Positions 46,293-56,529 of a DNA stretch of 64,000 nt are shown here, piece after piece. Made by a program: the position numbers and the translations under genes. Below the pieces are notes generated by a model. The model saw nothing but the letters and a program-made list of their open reading frames with translations. It searched no databases and was not told the origin of the DNA. This DNA is from a virus: positions 1 through 64,000 of IMG/VR virus record IMGVR_UViG_3300049729_000226; one strand, 5' to 3'. How positions within the stretch are numbered: the first letter of the stretch is position 1; each line of letters begins with the position of its first letter.

Positions 46293-46958
46293 ATGTCCTT
46301 CATGCTTATTTACAAAATCACAAATCGAGTGAACGGTAAGGTCTACATCGGAAAGTGGCAAGGTAGACGTGTGGAAGACCGTTGGAAGGTTCACTTGGCT
46401 TGTGCAGCAGAAGGCAGCCGATTTCATTTTCATAGAGCTATCCGAAAGTTTGGTCCTGATGCTTTTCAAGTGGAAGTTTTGAGAGAAACTGATGATGGGA
46501 TAGAACTTTGTCTACTTGAGAAAGAGTTAATAGCTTTCTTTCAGAGCAGTAATCCAGAATTCGGATACAACATGACTCTAGGAGGAGATGGAATCCCTGG
46601 ATTTTCTCACACGGAAGAAACTAAGCGGAAGATTGGGAATGCTAATAGAGGAAAGGTAATATCAGATGTTGGGAGAGATCGGATGTCAGCATCTCATATG
46701 GGAATACCTCTCACTTCTAAGTGTAGACAAAATATGAGTTTGACTCAAAAGAGGATTGGTAACAAACCACCTCCAGGATCTCACGTCGTTCCTCACAGTG
46801 AGGAGTCTAAAAATCTCATAAGTGAAAAAACCAAGCAAGGAATGGCTTTTGTGGACAAACAAAAACTGCGCGAAAGTAGTATTCGTGCAAGTCACAAAAG
46901 ATGGCACACTAAACGAGGGATTGCTAACCCCAAATGTTCTTTGTGTTTGGAGAATTGA
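46293..46958 (+). CDS. GIY-YIG homing endonuclease
   Basis: The product is 221 aa. It has the core MLIYKITNRVNGKVYIGKWQG, DRWKVHLACA, FHRAIRKFGPDAFQVEVL, catalytic Glu in LLEKELIAFF, and FGYNMTLGGDGIPG. NUMOD3-like repeats follow (FSHTEETKRKIGNANRGKV, HSEESKNLISEKTKQGM) with a Cys pair at the end (PKCSLCLEN). It lies between two tail genes in their own direction, unlike the antisense copies at 12-14 kb. Its stop sits two bases before the next ATG. Confidence 0.87.
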   Translation: MSFMLIYKITNRVNGKVYIGKWQGRRVEDRWKVHLACAAEGSRFHFHRAIRKFGPDAFQVEVLRETDDGIELCLLEKELIAFFQSSNPEFGYNMTLGGDGIPGFSHTEETKRKIGNANRGKVISDVGRDRMSASHMGIPLTSKCRQNMSLTQKRIGNKPPPGSHVVPHSEESKNLISEKTKQGMAFVDKQKLRESSIRASHKRWHTKRGIANPKCSLCLEN

Positions 46959-46959
46959 A

Positions 46960-47601
46960 ATGGAAGTTGAAACTGTGATGGTTGAAGAGTCTTCGCCTAA
47001 GTCCATTGACGAGATAGTTGCTAGTTTGAAAGGCTTCGGAATCACAGATTTTGAAGAGATCCTCACTGTCAAGGTCGGTCCCAAAGAACTCCGTCTCAGG
47101 ATCGCCAATCTTCCAACTGAAGAAGAGATGAACTCGCTTTTCGCAGTGGAGGAGTACAAGGGATACGCCTGGGTTCAGCACATCAAGTGCGAGATCTTGT
47201 CTCGGTCCATCTCTTGGATCAATGGCATCGACATTCGCAATCTGACTTCCACACAGCGGATGGTTGTGGATCCCACGGATAAGGAAGGAGTTCAGAAGGA
47301 CATCCAAGTTGTCCTCCGGAACCTCTTGATGGGTTGGGGTCAGGAATTGGTGGGTGTTCTGTGGAAAGTGCTCATGGTCCATGCTCAGCGCATTACCGAC
47401 CGGCTGTATGAGCAATTCCCCGACAGCGCCATCATGACGGAATACGAGAAGAGATTCATGGAGCATGCACAGGAAGAAATCGAGCAGGCGACCGCCGACA
47501 ATATCCGGCAGCAGATTTCTGAAATGTACGATCCTGAAGTAGATGTGCCCAAGGATTCGGAGCCTGAACCTCAAACTCCTCCTAAGACAAAGGAAAAGTA
47601 G
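46960..47601 (+). CDS. hypothetical protein upstream of tape measure, 213 aa
   Basis: ATG 46960 follows GGAG by seven bases, encoded inside the endonuclease tail. It is acidic and alpha/beta (SIDEIVASLKGFGITDFEEILTVKVGPKELRLRIANLPTEEEMNSLFAVEEYKGYAWVQHIKCEILSRSISWINGIDI, NLLMGWGQELVGVLWKVLMVHAQRITDRL). The gene abuts the tape measure by 3 bases, so a tail-assembly chaperone or tail-completion role is plausible. A homologue search would be needed to name it. Confidence 0.5.
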   Translation: MEVETVMVEESSPKSIDEIVASLKGFGITDFEEILTVKVGPKELRLRIANLPTEEEMNSLFAVEEYKGYAWVQHIKCEILSRSISWINGIDIRNLTSTQRMVVDPTDKEGVQKDIQVVLRNLLMGWGQELVGVLWKVLMVHAQRITDRLYEQFPDSAIMTEYEKRFMEHAQEEIEQATADNIRQQISEMYDPEVDVPKDSEPEPQTPPKTKEK

Positions 47602-47604
47602 ACT

Positions 47605-50600
47605 ATGGCATCTCCTCCAGTTGGCGGCGGCAATATTGGTGATCCTGGTCCAGCAACAGCTGCGTCTGCTAGTGCTTCTGGAACTGGAGATCCTCGTGGC
47701 TCAATAAACACAGGAGCTCCGGATCTATCCAGCATTCTGAAGGGGATGAACAACATCACAGATGCCCAGATCTTGATGGTTGAGTTGTCTGGGAAAATGA
47801 AAGTGGCTTTGGAAGAGATCCCAAAGACTTTGAGAGAGGTTGTTGACCAGTATAAGAAGGTCCAGACTGGATTGAAGGACGGTGTTGATGACATCGAGGA
47901 GACCGTAGATCACTACGATGTCTTGGTGAAGAAAACCAAGGAATTCAACAAGAATCTCAACGACACCAATCGCGGTGGACACAAGAGGCTTCAAGATCTA
48001 AAGCAGCTGATAACAGCCCACGAAACGCTCGTTAGAAGTGGGAAGATGCATGGCAGAGAACTCGAGAATGTCACTCGTCAGCTTGCTCATCTGAAGAAAG
48101 GGTTTCAAGATGCCAGCGCTGGAGCCATAGATCTGACAAATCCAAGTCATCTGAAGCCATTTCAGGTTGGTTTGGACAACATGCTCCGCACCATAAAGAC
48201 CATTGGAATACAGTATAAAAGCATCAACAGCACTGGCCTGAATGCCAGAAGAGACAACATGCGCGCTGCCTTTTCTCAGGCTGGCTTCTACATGAAGCCC
48301 GGTTACAGAGACCGCGCTGTAAGAATGGGACAACTTGCTGCCAATTTGAAGGCCAATACAGCCCATCACACAGCCTTGAGCAAGGAGGCTTTTGAAGAAA
48401 AGATGGGAAAGGTACGAGGATTCGGTGGATTCATCAACAGAAAACCAGGCGGAGAGGTCGACTGGAAAGCATTTTCCAAGAAGGGAAGGACTCCTGAATT
48501 TTGGGAAAAACTAGACACCAAAGCGACAGCCAGGCAGATGGGAGGAGGAGGAATTGAATCCTATGCTCTGGGAAGACTGGCCAATGCTAAGGCTGGAAAG
48601 GGAACCTTGGGATTTGGAACCAAAGCTATCCTGGGAATGATGGAGAAGGGAGAAGGATCCGCACTTCGAGGAGTCGGTGCTTGGGGAATGGGTCTAGCAG
48701 AAAAGGGGATGGGAATGGGAGCCGGAGCGATGGCTATTCCCGGTGTTGGAGAAGGTCTTGCTCTTCTTAGCCTAGTGAGAGCAGCCTTCGACAAGCAAAT
48801 TGAGATCAATCAGGGAATTGAGAAGAACCTTGGTACTGCCGGAATATTTGCCCCCGGCGCCAAATCTCCTGGAGTGTTTCAAAATTTGTCAAGAGTGCAA
48901 GCCAATCTGATGCCTGCAACTGGTGGAGGATTTTACAACACTATGGGCATCACTTACAAAAAGAACATGGAAGTCGCTCAAGCGATGGCTGCCAGTGGTA
49001 TGGGATTATCAGAGCTTCAGCAGGGTGAAGGTATGTATGCGGGCAAGTATGCTCAGCCTGGTTCGGATACTAAACAGTGGGGGCCAGGAACTTACGGAGC
49101 TATTCAGCACACAGCTTACACCACCGCTCGTCTTGCTGGTTACGATACAGCGGCTGGTACTGCTCAGGCTGTGAAGTTGATACAGACCTATGGTCAGTCT
49201 TTGACTGCTACCAATGACTTTTTCCTCACATTGAACAAAGACGCCAAAGCTGCTGGCATGACCACAATCAAGTATGTGAGCATCATCGATGATGTGACCA
49301 GTGGCCTTGGCCGTATGAACAAATCGTTCACGGAGTCCGTGAACATCATTCGCACTTTGGGCAGAACGGGCGGAACAACGGCACAGGATATCAAGGACTA
49401 CTTTGAAGCAATAACGGGCGGTGGAGCGAAGAAGGAGCTCCCGGTATCTTCATTCCTATTTGGTACAGCAACTCAAGGAGAAAAGGCAGATTATAGAGAG
49501 ATCACTCAAAACAGACAAAACGAACTGGCTGGTGGTATAGCTCAGTCCATTCAAGACGCTCACCTAACTGGAACAATGGGAGGGTACACCAAAGAGAAGT
49601 TAGCTGGTATGTCAGCAGAAGACCTTCGTGCATTGTTACCCGAACTGGCGAGAGCCGGTGGTGATGAAGGAGCCAAGACTGGAATTGGTGGCCAGATTAG
49701 AGAGGCTATCACTAACAAGTACCGATCCGATGCTGCTAGAGAGTTCGCTGCTGGAAAAATAAATGCTGTTCAAATGGCCTCCGTAAACAACATGCTGGGT
49801 TCGGACATAGGCACACAAGTGTGGCAACAGAATCAAGCACTGGAAAAGACTTTGAAGCCATTTGGTGGCAATATCAAAAAGGCAATCCAAAGTCCGTTAT
49901 CTGGTGGATTGTTTGAAGCCTTTGGAGGAGGTAAGAGCGAGAACTTTGAAGCAATGATAGAAGCCCGTCAGATAGCAGCGGGTGGCGTGGTGGATAAGCT
50001 CCGGAACAAGACCACTACTCCAGCAGAGAAGGCGGAACTTATTGCGAGGTATGCGAATGTGGTACCTGGTGGTGCTAAGGCAATGTCAAGGATGGCCGAA
50101 ACTCAACCAGGTAAACTAGAGGATCTTCTCACAAAAAGTGCCGAAATTGGTACTGAGGTTCTGAAATCTCAGCAGCAGTCCATAACCCTACAGGAGAAAA
50201 TAGACGCAGACAACGCGGCGCGAGATTTGAATGTAGCAACCAAGAGTTCAGCAGACATCTTCGCTGATGCTTTCGAGCACTTGTTCATGCTGATTGTGAA
50301 GCCGGTGAATGACATTCTGGACGCCTTGCCCTGGCATGGCGCAAAAGCTGGTGAAGGCGAGAGAACAGCATACGATGCTGCCTATCATAATGTGTCAAAG
50401 GATATGCAAAACTTGCAGAATGCCATCGATGACACGACTGGAAAATACACTCCTCAACAGAAAGAAACTTTCCATCAAATGATATCTAGCATCAGAACTG
50501 AGCTAGCAGCTAATGCCACCGGAAGACAAACAAGAGAGGCAACAGCCCAGCTTAACCAAGCTGAGAACATGGGAAGTAACTATCAATCTGCAAATACTCC

Positions 50601-51216
50601 TTCTCACTTTGGCTATGTGTATGGAGAAGGAGTTGACAACGTATACGGAAAAGGCGATCTTGATCCTCTGCATAACAAGAAAGGACAGGACAAAAAGTAC
50701 AGTGAGATGGCTGATGCTTATCTCAACAATGTAGTCAAGGGTGGCATCAACCCGCAAACTGGAAAGCCCTATGCAGGAAAGTTAGAAGAAGACGAATCCG
50801 AAATGTTGCCAGTCATGAATCTCTCTAGCGGACTAGCAATGGGCACCGACAAACATGCTGGTCAGATAGCAATTCCTACTGAAGATTTGGTGACAAAAGA
50901 GGGAGAGTCAAAGCTGGCTCTGTATCTTGACAGAGCAGCTGGAAAGAAGGGAGGACTTTTTGGTGCTGATGCTTGGGGTGGTGATCAAGGCAAGTATAAC
51001 TATGGAACTGATGCAAGCGGCAAATCAGTTGTCTATGTAACTCTCATCAACAACAACGCTGCAAACTGGAATCAGTTCCTTGGTAGTCACCCTGCTCTAG
51101 TGACTGGAAAGAGCGAGGTTGTTTCCGCTCCAAAGCCAGCTGTTCCTGCAGTTCCAGGCAAAGATCCAAAGAGCACCTCTTGGCATGCAGGTCCTAACGG
51201 TGTGTGGAGTCAATAG
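47605..51216 (+). CDS. tape measure protein
   Basis: The product is 1203 aa. The plan is typical: a low-complexity start, coiled coils (ITDAQILMVELSGKMKVALEEIPKTLREVVDQYKKV, ENVTRQLAHLKKGFQDA), and a hydrophobic Gly/Met/Ala segment (LRGVGAWGMGLAEKGMGMGAGAMAIPGVGEGLALLSL). A long alpha-rich remainder and a polar C-terminus follow. It sets tail length and may be ejected with DNA. It lies between small tail genes and the baseplate block, as in other myoviruses. By the usual rule of about 1.5 angstrom per residue, the tail would be roughly 180 nm, an inference only. Confidence 0.75.
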   Translation: MASPPVGGGNIGDPGPATAASASASGTGDPRGSINTGAPDLSSILKGMNNITDAQILMVELSGKMKVALEEIPKTLREVVDQYKKVQTGLKDGVDDIEETVDHYDVLVKKTKEFNKNLNDTNRGGHKRLQDLKQLITAHETLVRSGKMHGRELENVTRQLAHLKKGFQDASAGAIDLTNPSHLKPFQVGLDNMLRTIKTIGIQYKSINSTGLNARRDNMRAAFSQAGFYMKPGYRDRAVRMGQLAANLKANTAHHTALSKEAFEEKMGKVRGFGGFINRKPGGEVDWKAFSKKGRTPEFWEKLDTKATARQMGGGGIESYALGRLANAKAGKGTLGFGTKAILGMMEKGEGSALRGVGAWGMGLAEKGMGMGAGAMAIPGVGEGLALLSLVRAAFDKQIEINQGIEKNLGTAGIFAPGAKSPGVFQNLSRVQANLMPATGGGFYNTMGITYKKNMEVAQAMAASGMGLSELQQGEGMYAGKYAQPGSDTKQWGPGTYGAIQHTAYTTARLAGYDTAAGTAQAVKLIQTYGQSLTATNDFFLTLNKDAKAAGMTTIKYVSIIDDVTSGLGRMNKSFTESVNIIRTLGRTGGTTAQDIKDYFEAITGGGAKKELPVSSFLFGTATQGEKADYREITQNRQNELAGGIAQSIQDAHLTGTMGGYTKEKLAGMSAEDLRALLPELARAGGDEGAKTGIGGQIREAITNKYRSDAAREFAAGKINAVQMASVNNMLGSDIGTQVWQQNQALEKTLKPFGGNIKKAIQSPLSGGLFEAFGGGKSENFEAMIEARQIAAGGVVDKLRNKTTTPAEKAELIARYANVVPGGAKAMSRMAETQPGKLEDLLTKSAEIGTEVLKSQQQSITLQEKIDADNAARDLNVATKSSADIFADAFEHLFMLIVKPVNDILDALPWHGAKAGEGERTAYDAAYHNVSKDMQNLQNAIDDTTGKYTPQQKETFHQMISSIRTELAANATGRQTREATAQLNQAENMGSNYQSANTPSHFGYVYGEGVDNVYGKGDLDPLHNKKGQDKKYSEMADAYLNNVVKGGINPQTGKPYAGKLEEDESEMLPVMNLSSGLAMGTDKHAGQIAIPTEDLVTKEGESKLALYLDRAAGKKGGLFGADAWGGDQGKYNYGTDASGKSVVYVTLINNNAANWNQFLGSHPALVTGKSEVVSAPKPAVPAVPGKDPKSTSWHAGPNGVWSQ

Positions 51217-51224
51217 GAGTTTGA

Positions 51225-52700
51225 ATGAGCACCAATCCAACGCAGGCACAAATCGCAGCAGAGGCGGCAGCCCTGAGTGCTCAGTATGGAATTCCTGCAA
51301 GTGTGATCATGTCTGTGATTCAGAGTGAATCCAGTTACAAGCAGTTTGATTCATCTGGAAATCCTCTTCTCAATGTCCCAGTTGCACCAGCAACCTCGAC
51401 TTCTGGCGCTGTGGGACTGATGCAGGTAATGCAAAACAGTGTTTCTCCTCCACTGACATACGATCAAGTTTCCAATGACTGGCAAGCCAACATGCAGGCT
51501 GGTGCTTCCATTCTCAGCAAGGATATTCAAAATGCCAATCCAGGCCAGACACCAGGTCAGGATGGATGGAGCGCAGCACAAACAGCAGCAGGTCTTCCGG
51601 CTTATGGAGGATTTGTCAAGAACGATCCTTCAGCCTATGTCAACAAGATCATGACCAACGCTGGGATGTCTGGGTATCCACAAGTGGGACCGCCCTCCTC
51701 TTCGGCTAATGGTCCTCTCCTTCCAGGAGTTTCAGGCGCGGCGGTTGAAGCTCTTCCGGTTACTGGGCAACCCATCACTGACACTGCTGATCTCTACCCT
51801 CCATATGTCATAACAGAGGGACTGGATGCAAATCCTTGGTGGCTGATGAAGGGATATACAGAAAATCCCTGGCTCAAGCAAGTTCCAGCCCCGGTCACCT
51901 TTGAGGTCATGCTCCCCAACCAAAAGATGCTTTCAAACACCAAGGCTGGAAACACCTCTGGTACAATCTCGATTCAACTAAATGCTTCGGTCGCCAGCTT
52001 TGAAGTTCAGGCCGGTCACGTTGTTAACAAAGGTCTGTCCCGCACAGGAATGCATATCACGATGTGGGGACAGGAAGCTGACTTGATCTCGGGAGAAGCT
52101 AACACCGGCGCATTCATGAATGCTCTGGGCATCACGAGTTTTCTTAGCGTTTCAAACATCAGTTCTCAACTTCAGCGTCAGATCATCAGTGCTTTCTCAA
52201 ATTCCAGTAAACAAGAGAGCAACGTAGATTTCAGCATGACCAGCAACGACCTGAGAATTGCTGCCAGAGATGCCTTCATGGAGCTTCTAGCACTGTTCAA
52301 GGCCAATGGAGTTGTGTGGTTCAGAAATTCCACTACTGGTTCTGGTACTGGAGCAACCAATCCGGTTGGAGTGGACGCCTTTTCTCCTCAAACTGGATTG
52401 TCAAACTACCAGATGAACGCTCGTACCAATGATGTCATGGCTCGAGGCCAAGTCATCATGAAGTTCCGCAATTCAATGTACTTGGGATACTTCAAGTCGC
52501 TGGAATACGAAATGGAAGCAGAACGTCCGTTCTACTGGAAGTTCAGATTCGTGTTCCAGGTTGAGAAGACTCTGACTTTGAACTATATCCCGATGTACAC
52601 CACAGCAAACCTTCAACCTGTATCCACTCCTGTCACAACAACAATTTCCTATGTTCCTTTGCAGACTCTCTCGCTTCCAGGATCGGTGAGCAAATCATGA
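51225..52700 (+). CDS. baseplate protein with N-terminal SLT lytic transglycosylase domain
   Basis: The product is 491 aa. Residues about 10-145 are a soluble lytic transglycosylase (goose lysozyme-like) domain: SAQYGIPASVIMSVIQSESSYKQFD with catalytic Glu, SGAVGLMQVM, and AGASILSKDI...GLPAYGGFVKNDPSAYVNKI. The remainder is a beta-rich tail or baseplate domain (VTFEVMLPNQKMLSNTKAGNTSGTISIQL). This would let the tail tip open peptidoglycan during entry. It overlaps the next gene by ATGA. Confidence 0.75.
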   Translation: MSTNPTQAQIAAEAAALSAQYGIPASVIMSVIQSESSYKQFDSSGNPLLNVPVAPATSTSGAVGLMQVMQNSVSPPLTYDQVSNDWQANMQAGASILSKDIQNANPGQTPGQDGWSAAQTAAGLPAYGGFVKNDPSAYVNKIMTNAGMSGYPQVGPPSSSANGPLLPGVSGAAVEALPVTGQPITDTADLYPPYVITEGLDANPWWLMKGYTENPWLKQVPAPVTFEVMLPNQKMLSNTKAGNTSGTISIQLNASVASFEVQAGHVVNKGLSRTGMHITMWGQEADLISGEANTGAFMNALGITSFLSVSNISSQLQRQIISAFSNSSKQESNVDFSMTSNDLRIAARDAFMELLALFKANGVVWFRNSTTGSGTGATNPVGVDAFSPQTGLSNYQMNARTNDVMARGQVIMKFRNSMYLGYFKSLEYEMEAERPFYWKFRFVFQVEKTLTLNYIPMYTTANLQPVSTPVTTTISYVPLQTLSLPGSVSKS

Positions 52701-53866
52701 CACTCTCAGCAGCCCTTTCTCTACCAATCCGTTCCGAGAGACAGATCGTTCCTGCATATAATGCTCAGGTGATCAATCCTGCTCAGGGGAATCCTGTTGC
52801 GTCAACTCCAAGCGATTACCAAATCATCGCTGCCCTAAAACCGTACACGGACTACATCGTGTTCAGAATTCCTCATCGTGGAGTCACTTCAAGTGGCAGT
52901 CCGGACCCCACCAATCCAGCCTACTTCCGATTCTTGATCAATCCTCACACAGTGAGGGTTTCTCACCAGACTCAAGACACTCAGTTGATGACTCGCGATG
53001 GTTGGAAGTTCGGAGTTTGGGGAGAGGGATTTGTAGAGGTGAGCTTCTCAGGTAAGACTGCTGGGCAGTACTTCACATTGGGAACCACTGACATGTTCAA
53101 GGAGTTCACTGAATCTTACCAGAATTTGCTGGAACTTCAGTCTCTCTTTGACAACAACGGATACTGGTTCGAAGGAGAGACTCCGGCAGTCGGAGGAACA
53201 TCGACAGGACAGGCGATTCCCACGGCTCTTACCAAGCGCAGAATCAAGATGCACGAGGATGTGGAGATCTTCTGTGGAGAAACCATCTGGTCTGGAATGT
53301 TTGACAAACTGAATGTTTCTCAGAATGTAGACAGCCCTTTCTTGGCTGACTTCAACATCTCGTTCACGGCTTGGAAGGAAAGGTATCGCTTAGATTCGCC
53401 ATATAGAAACGCAGGAGCATGCAACATCCAGCGCGGTCATTCCTACAGTGCCTTTGCCTCTGTAGCGAATCCTTCTGGGCAAAACACGACGCTGGCAGAT
53501 GCTGATGTGGATTCCGGCGCTGCTACTTCTCTGTTGACGAACTTTTATTCTAATGGAAAACTAGCTGTTTCTGGCATGTCAAGCACGCCAAAGGCAGCTC
53601 AGGTATCAAATTCTCCTGCTTTGGTTGTAGCAGCGCAGCAGCAAACTGCTCCAGTAGTGACTCCCAGTCTGACCGCCGCATCTACTGATTGTAGCGATCT
53701 GTTGAATCCAGATCCCACTTTTTGGAATGGAGGAGGAGGTGGAGGAAGTTTGGGGCCGGCAGTGTCGTATTCTGGTGTCACTCCAGTTGTTTCATCCGCG
53801 TTTTCGTATCTACCAATCGTTTCAACTGCATTTCCTATCCAGGAAGGAGGGATAAATGTCAAGTAA
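52697..53866 (+). CDS. baseplate/tail protein, 389 aa
   Basis: It starts at the ATGA overlap. TDYIVFRIPHRGVTSSGSPDPTNPAYFRFLINPHTVRVSHQTQDTQLMTRDGWKFGVWGEGFVEVSFSGKTAGQYF and KMHEDVEIFCGETIWSGMFDKLNVSQNVDSPFLADFNISFTAWKERY resemble LysM-less baseplate components with beta folds. The C-terminus is Ser/Gly/Pro-rich with a run of six glycines. It lies between the SLT-baseplate fusion and the hub. Exact identity is uncertain. Confidence 0.55.
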   Translation: MTLSAALSLPIRSERQIVPAYNAQVINPAQGNPVASTPSDYQIIAALKPYTDYIVFRIPHRGVTSSGSPDPTNPAYFRFLINPHTVRVSHQTQDTQLMTRDGWKFGVWGEGFVEVSFSGKTAGQYFTLGTTDMFKEFTESYQNLLELQSLFDNNGYWFEGETPAVGGTSTGQAIPTALTKRRIKMHEDVEIFCGETIWSGMFDKLNVSQNVDSPFLADFNISFTAWKERYRLDSPYRNAGACNIQRGHSYSAFASVANPSGQNTTLADADVDSGAATSLLTNFYSNGKLAVSGMSSTPKAAQVSNSPALVVAAQQQTAPVVTPSLTAASTDCSDLLNPDPTFWNGGGGGGSLGPAVSYSGVTPVVSSAFSYLPIVSTAFPIQEGGINVK

Positions 53867-56522
53867 TCCTGTTCTTCCACATCCAGTTGAGACCGTTGAA
53901 GTGAGTGCTACCGGACCAGGGACGATCCGCAACATAATCCAGACTGTCCAAGAGCGTGAAATAGTCAAGACCGCTCCAGATCTGGTGGTGATGATTGACG
54001 GAGCTTCCTATCTTGAGAACGGATATGTTCATCCTCAGGATGGAAGTACGGCTCCCTATGCTCTTGTACATTTCAACGATCACGTCGTTGGGTTCAGTGC
54101 AGGATATGACACTGATCAGCTAGTGCCTCAGTGTTCAATCAATCTCAGTGTACCAAATGCTCAGAAGTACCTCTACCAGACTATCGGAGGCAACAATCTT
54201 CTGAAGACCATGGACGAGCTCGTTGTGTTTGCCAAAGGGTACTGGCTTTCTCCCAATGGCAACTCACTCTATCACAGAGTCTTCAAAGGATTGATCAAGT
54301 CGGTTTCCCACACTGACAACGGCAAGACTCTCGACATCACGATTCAGGGAATTGGAATTTTGTACTTCTTGCAACTGATGCACATAGAGTTGGCTGCCCC
54401 GGTGCAGTCTACCGTTGCTTCAGGTGCTGAAGTGATGAACACAAAATATGCTAACCTGAGTCCTTACGAGATGATTGGAGCCACCTTCCGGGATATCGAT
54501 CTTCAGCAAGGATTTCAATCTCCCACTGCAAACTATAACTTTTCTCAGAGTACCAATGCGAATGGTCAGACAGGAGTCACCAACCCTGATGTGTCTCCTT
54601 GGGCAGATGCCATCAACGCTGGATACATATCGAAATGGCAAGCGATACTCACTAATCTTGATCGAGATGTCCATGTGTTCGGACTTCAACCACCCAACCC
54701 GAAGTCTCCAACCTTGATTCGTATTCCTCCGAGCACTGAACTCACAGAGCAGGCACTGGGTCACACAATGTTTTCAACAGTGGCGGAGAAAACTCAAGTT
54801 GACAACAACATCTACTTGGACAAAATTCGTGAGCATCTTCCAGAGATGGCAATAGGACACATTGAGATGTCCAATGGAAGAATCACGTCACGACTAGACA
54901 GACTCCGTTATCTCATCAACATGATCGGTTTTGAGGGATACCAGGACGTCAATGGAGCCGTGATCATCAAGCCTCCTATGTACAACCTGGATTGTACTCA
55001 ACTCTACCTTCCTAACGAGGCTAAGATCGCTCCTCCAGCGGGATCTTCGACGTTCATTTCCAGTCTGACCAACTCTAACAATCCGTTCGTGATCTACCTC
55101 TCAGAGATCACCAACGAATCTGAAATTGAAGATGAGGCTGGAGTGGTTGCAACTCGCATGATAGTCCAGGGGAGTCTTGAACCTTCTCAGGCTTTTGTCG
55201 ATATTGCGGGCGGTATCAAGCCTGCAGGTGAGTTTGTTGACCTGGCAAAACTGTCGAGATTTGGACTTCGTGAGCAACCTCCCCGGCTCTGTGGATGGGC
55301 TCATTACGATGATACGACACTGCTCTTCGCAATCGCTTGCTGGGAACTTCAGAAGGCCAACAAGGCATGGAGGAACTACACTTGCACTATTCCTCTTCGT
55401 CCTGAATTGAAACTGGGATTCCCTGTATTTTTGCCTCACAAGGACATGTATGGCTACGTGAAGAGCATTCAGCACAGCTATCAATACGGAGGAACTGCCA
55501 CCACCACAATCACTTTGGATGCGATCAGGAAGAGACCGATGTATCCAGCTTCAACTGTACAGAATTCACAGAACGGAGATGGAGCGACCGGACCCACAAC
55601 ATACTACTCAGCACAGCCAAACCTGGTTCACAAGATGACGACCATCGCGGCAAATTCGAATCAGGCCCCGGCTCAGCAGTTGGTAGATGCAGCCAGTAAA
55701 GTGAGTCAGGATCACGAAGTATTTCTTTCCGGAAATCCATCGTCAATCAATACAGCGGCTCTAGACAACAATCATGTCGTGAATCTTTCTGATGATCAAG
55801 CCAGATTGCAAGCCTACAAAGCGACTCAACTCAGGAATTGGATGGGGTTGCCTTATGACACTCCTGGCAAGAACTATCGTGTTCAGATGGACAACTCGTT
55901 CGATAAGAAAATGCCTGCAGATGGAGCATACATCACTCTCCTAACAGGGGTGATAGGCACGCCGTCCACTGCTGCAAATTCTGGTGGAACAGCAGGTGGA
56001 ACTCCCTCTATAATCCCGTACACAGACAGCACTGGATACGAAGTCATTGCTCCGTTTCCTTGGGGAAGATACACGGGTCTGTGCACTGCTCTGTATGAGT
56101 GTTGCCAGGGATTCAATGTATCGCCGGAACCTGCTTCAGACGGAACTGGTACTCTAAACGCAGTTCAGTCCTTCTTGTTCTCAGGAATTGGAACTCCTCC
56201 CAACTCGAGCGCAGGAGATAACATGCAATCCGCTGTCTCCACACTAGCTGCATTGGTGAATGATGACTCCATTTTTGAACTCACTTACACCGATGCCACC
56301 ACGGCGGCTGATCAATCCACAAAACAGCAACAGAGTCTAGTATCAGACCTGGAGACATCCATTAATGCCAAGGCTCAACTGATGGTCAGTGGATTACCCA
56401 CCAATTCCAACTTGGTCAAGGTTCTGTCACAAATTGGGAATTCAACTACACAGGTTACTGGATCCTCGATATCTGCTGATTTGAAACAACTGAACGCGGG
56501 ATTCAAGAGCTTCACCTCATAG
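53856..56522 (+). CDS. baseplate hub protein (gp27/gpD-like)
   Basis: The product is 888 aa behind AAGGAGGGA. Early beta domains (DLVVMIDGASYLENGYVHPQDG, SCINLSVPN-type AQKYLYQTIGG, YHRVFKGLIKSVSHTDNGKTLDITIQGIGILYFLQ) match the tube-like hub fold of gp27-family proteins. Large insertions and a C-terminal Ser/Gln-rich extension follow. In context, immediately before the spike gene, a hub role is likely. No enzymatic motif. Confidence 0.6.
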   Translation: MSSNPVLPHPVETVEVSATGPGTIRNIIQTVQEREIVKTAPDLVVMIDGASYLENGYVHPQDGSTAPYALVHFNDHVVGFSAGYDTDQLVPQCSINLSVPNAQKYLYQTIGGNNLLKTMDELVVFAKGYWLSPNGNSLYHRVFKGLIKSVSHTDNGKTLDITIQGIGILYFLQLMHIELAAPVQSTVASGAEVMNTKYANLSPYEMIGATFRDIDLQQGFQSPTANYNFSQSTNANGQTGVTNPDVSPWADAINAGYISKWQAILTNLDRDVHVFGLQPPNPKSPTLIRIPPSTELTEQALGHTMFSTVAEKTQVDNNIYLDKIREHLPEMAIGHIEMSNGRITSRLDRLRYLINMIGFEGYQDVNGAVIIKPPMYNLDCTQLYLPNEAKIAPPAGSSTFISSLTNSNNPFVIYLSEITNESEIEDEAGVVATRMIVQGSLEPSQAFVDIAGGIKPAGEFVDLAKLSRFGLREQPPRLCGWAHYDDTTLLFAIACWELQKANKAWRNYTCTIPLRPELKLGFPVFLPHKDMYGYVKSIQHSYQYGGTATTTITLDAIRKRPMYPASTVQNSQNGDGATGPTTYYSAQPNLVHKMTTIAANSNQAPAQQLVDAASKVSQDHEVFLSGNPSSINTAALDNNHVVNLSDDQARLQAYKATQLRNWMGLPYDTPGKNYRVQMDNSFDKKMPADGAYITLLTGVIGTPSTAANSGGTAGGTPSIIPYTDSTGYEVIAPFPWGRYTGLCTALYECCQGFNVSPEPASDGTGTLNAVQSFLFSGIGTPPNSSAGDNMQSAVSTLAALVNDDSIFELTYTDATTAADQSTKQQQSLVSDLETSINAKAQLMVSGLPTNSNLVKVLSQIGNSTTQVTGSSISADLKQLNAGFKSFTS

Positions 56523-56529
56523 GAGATCG

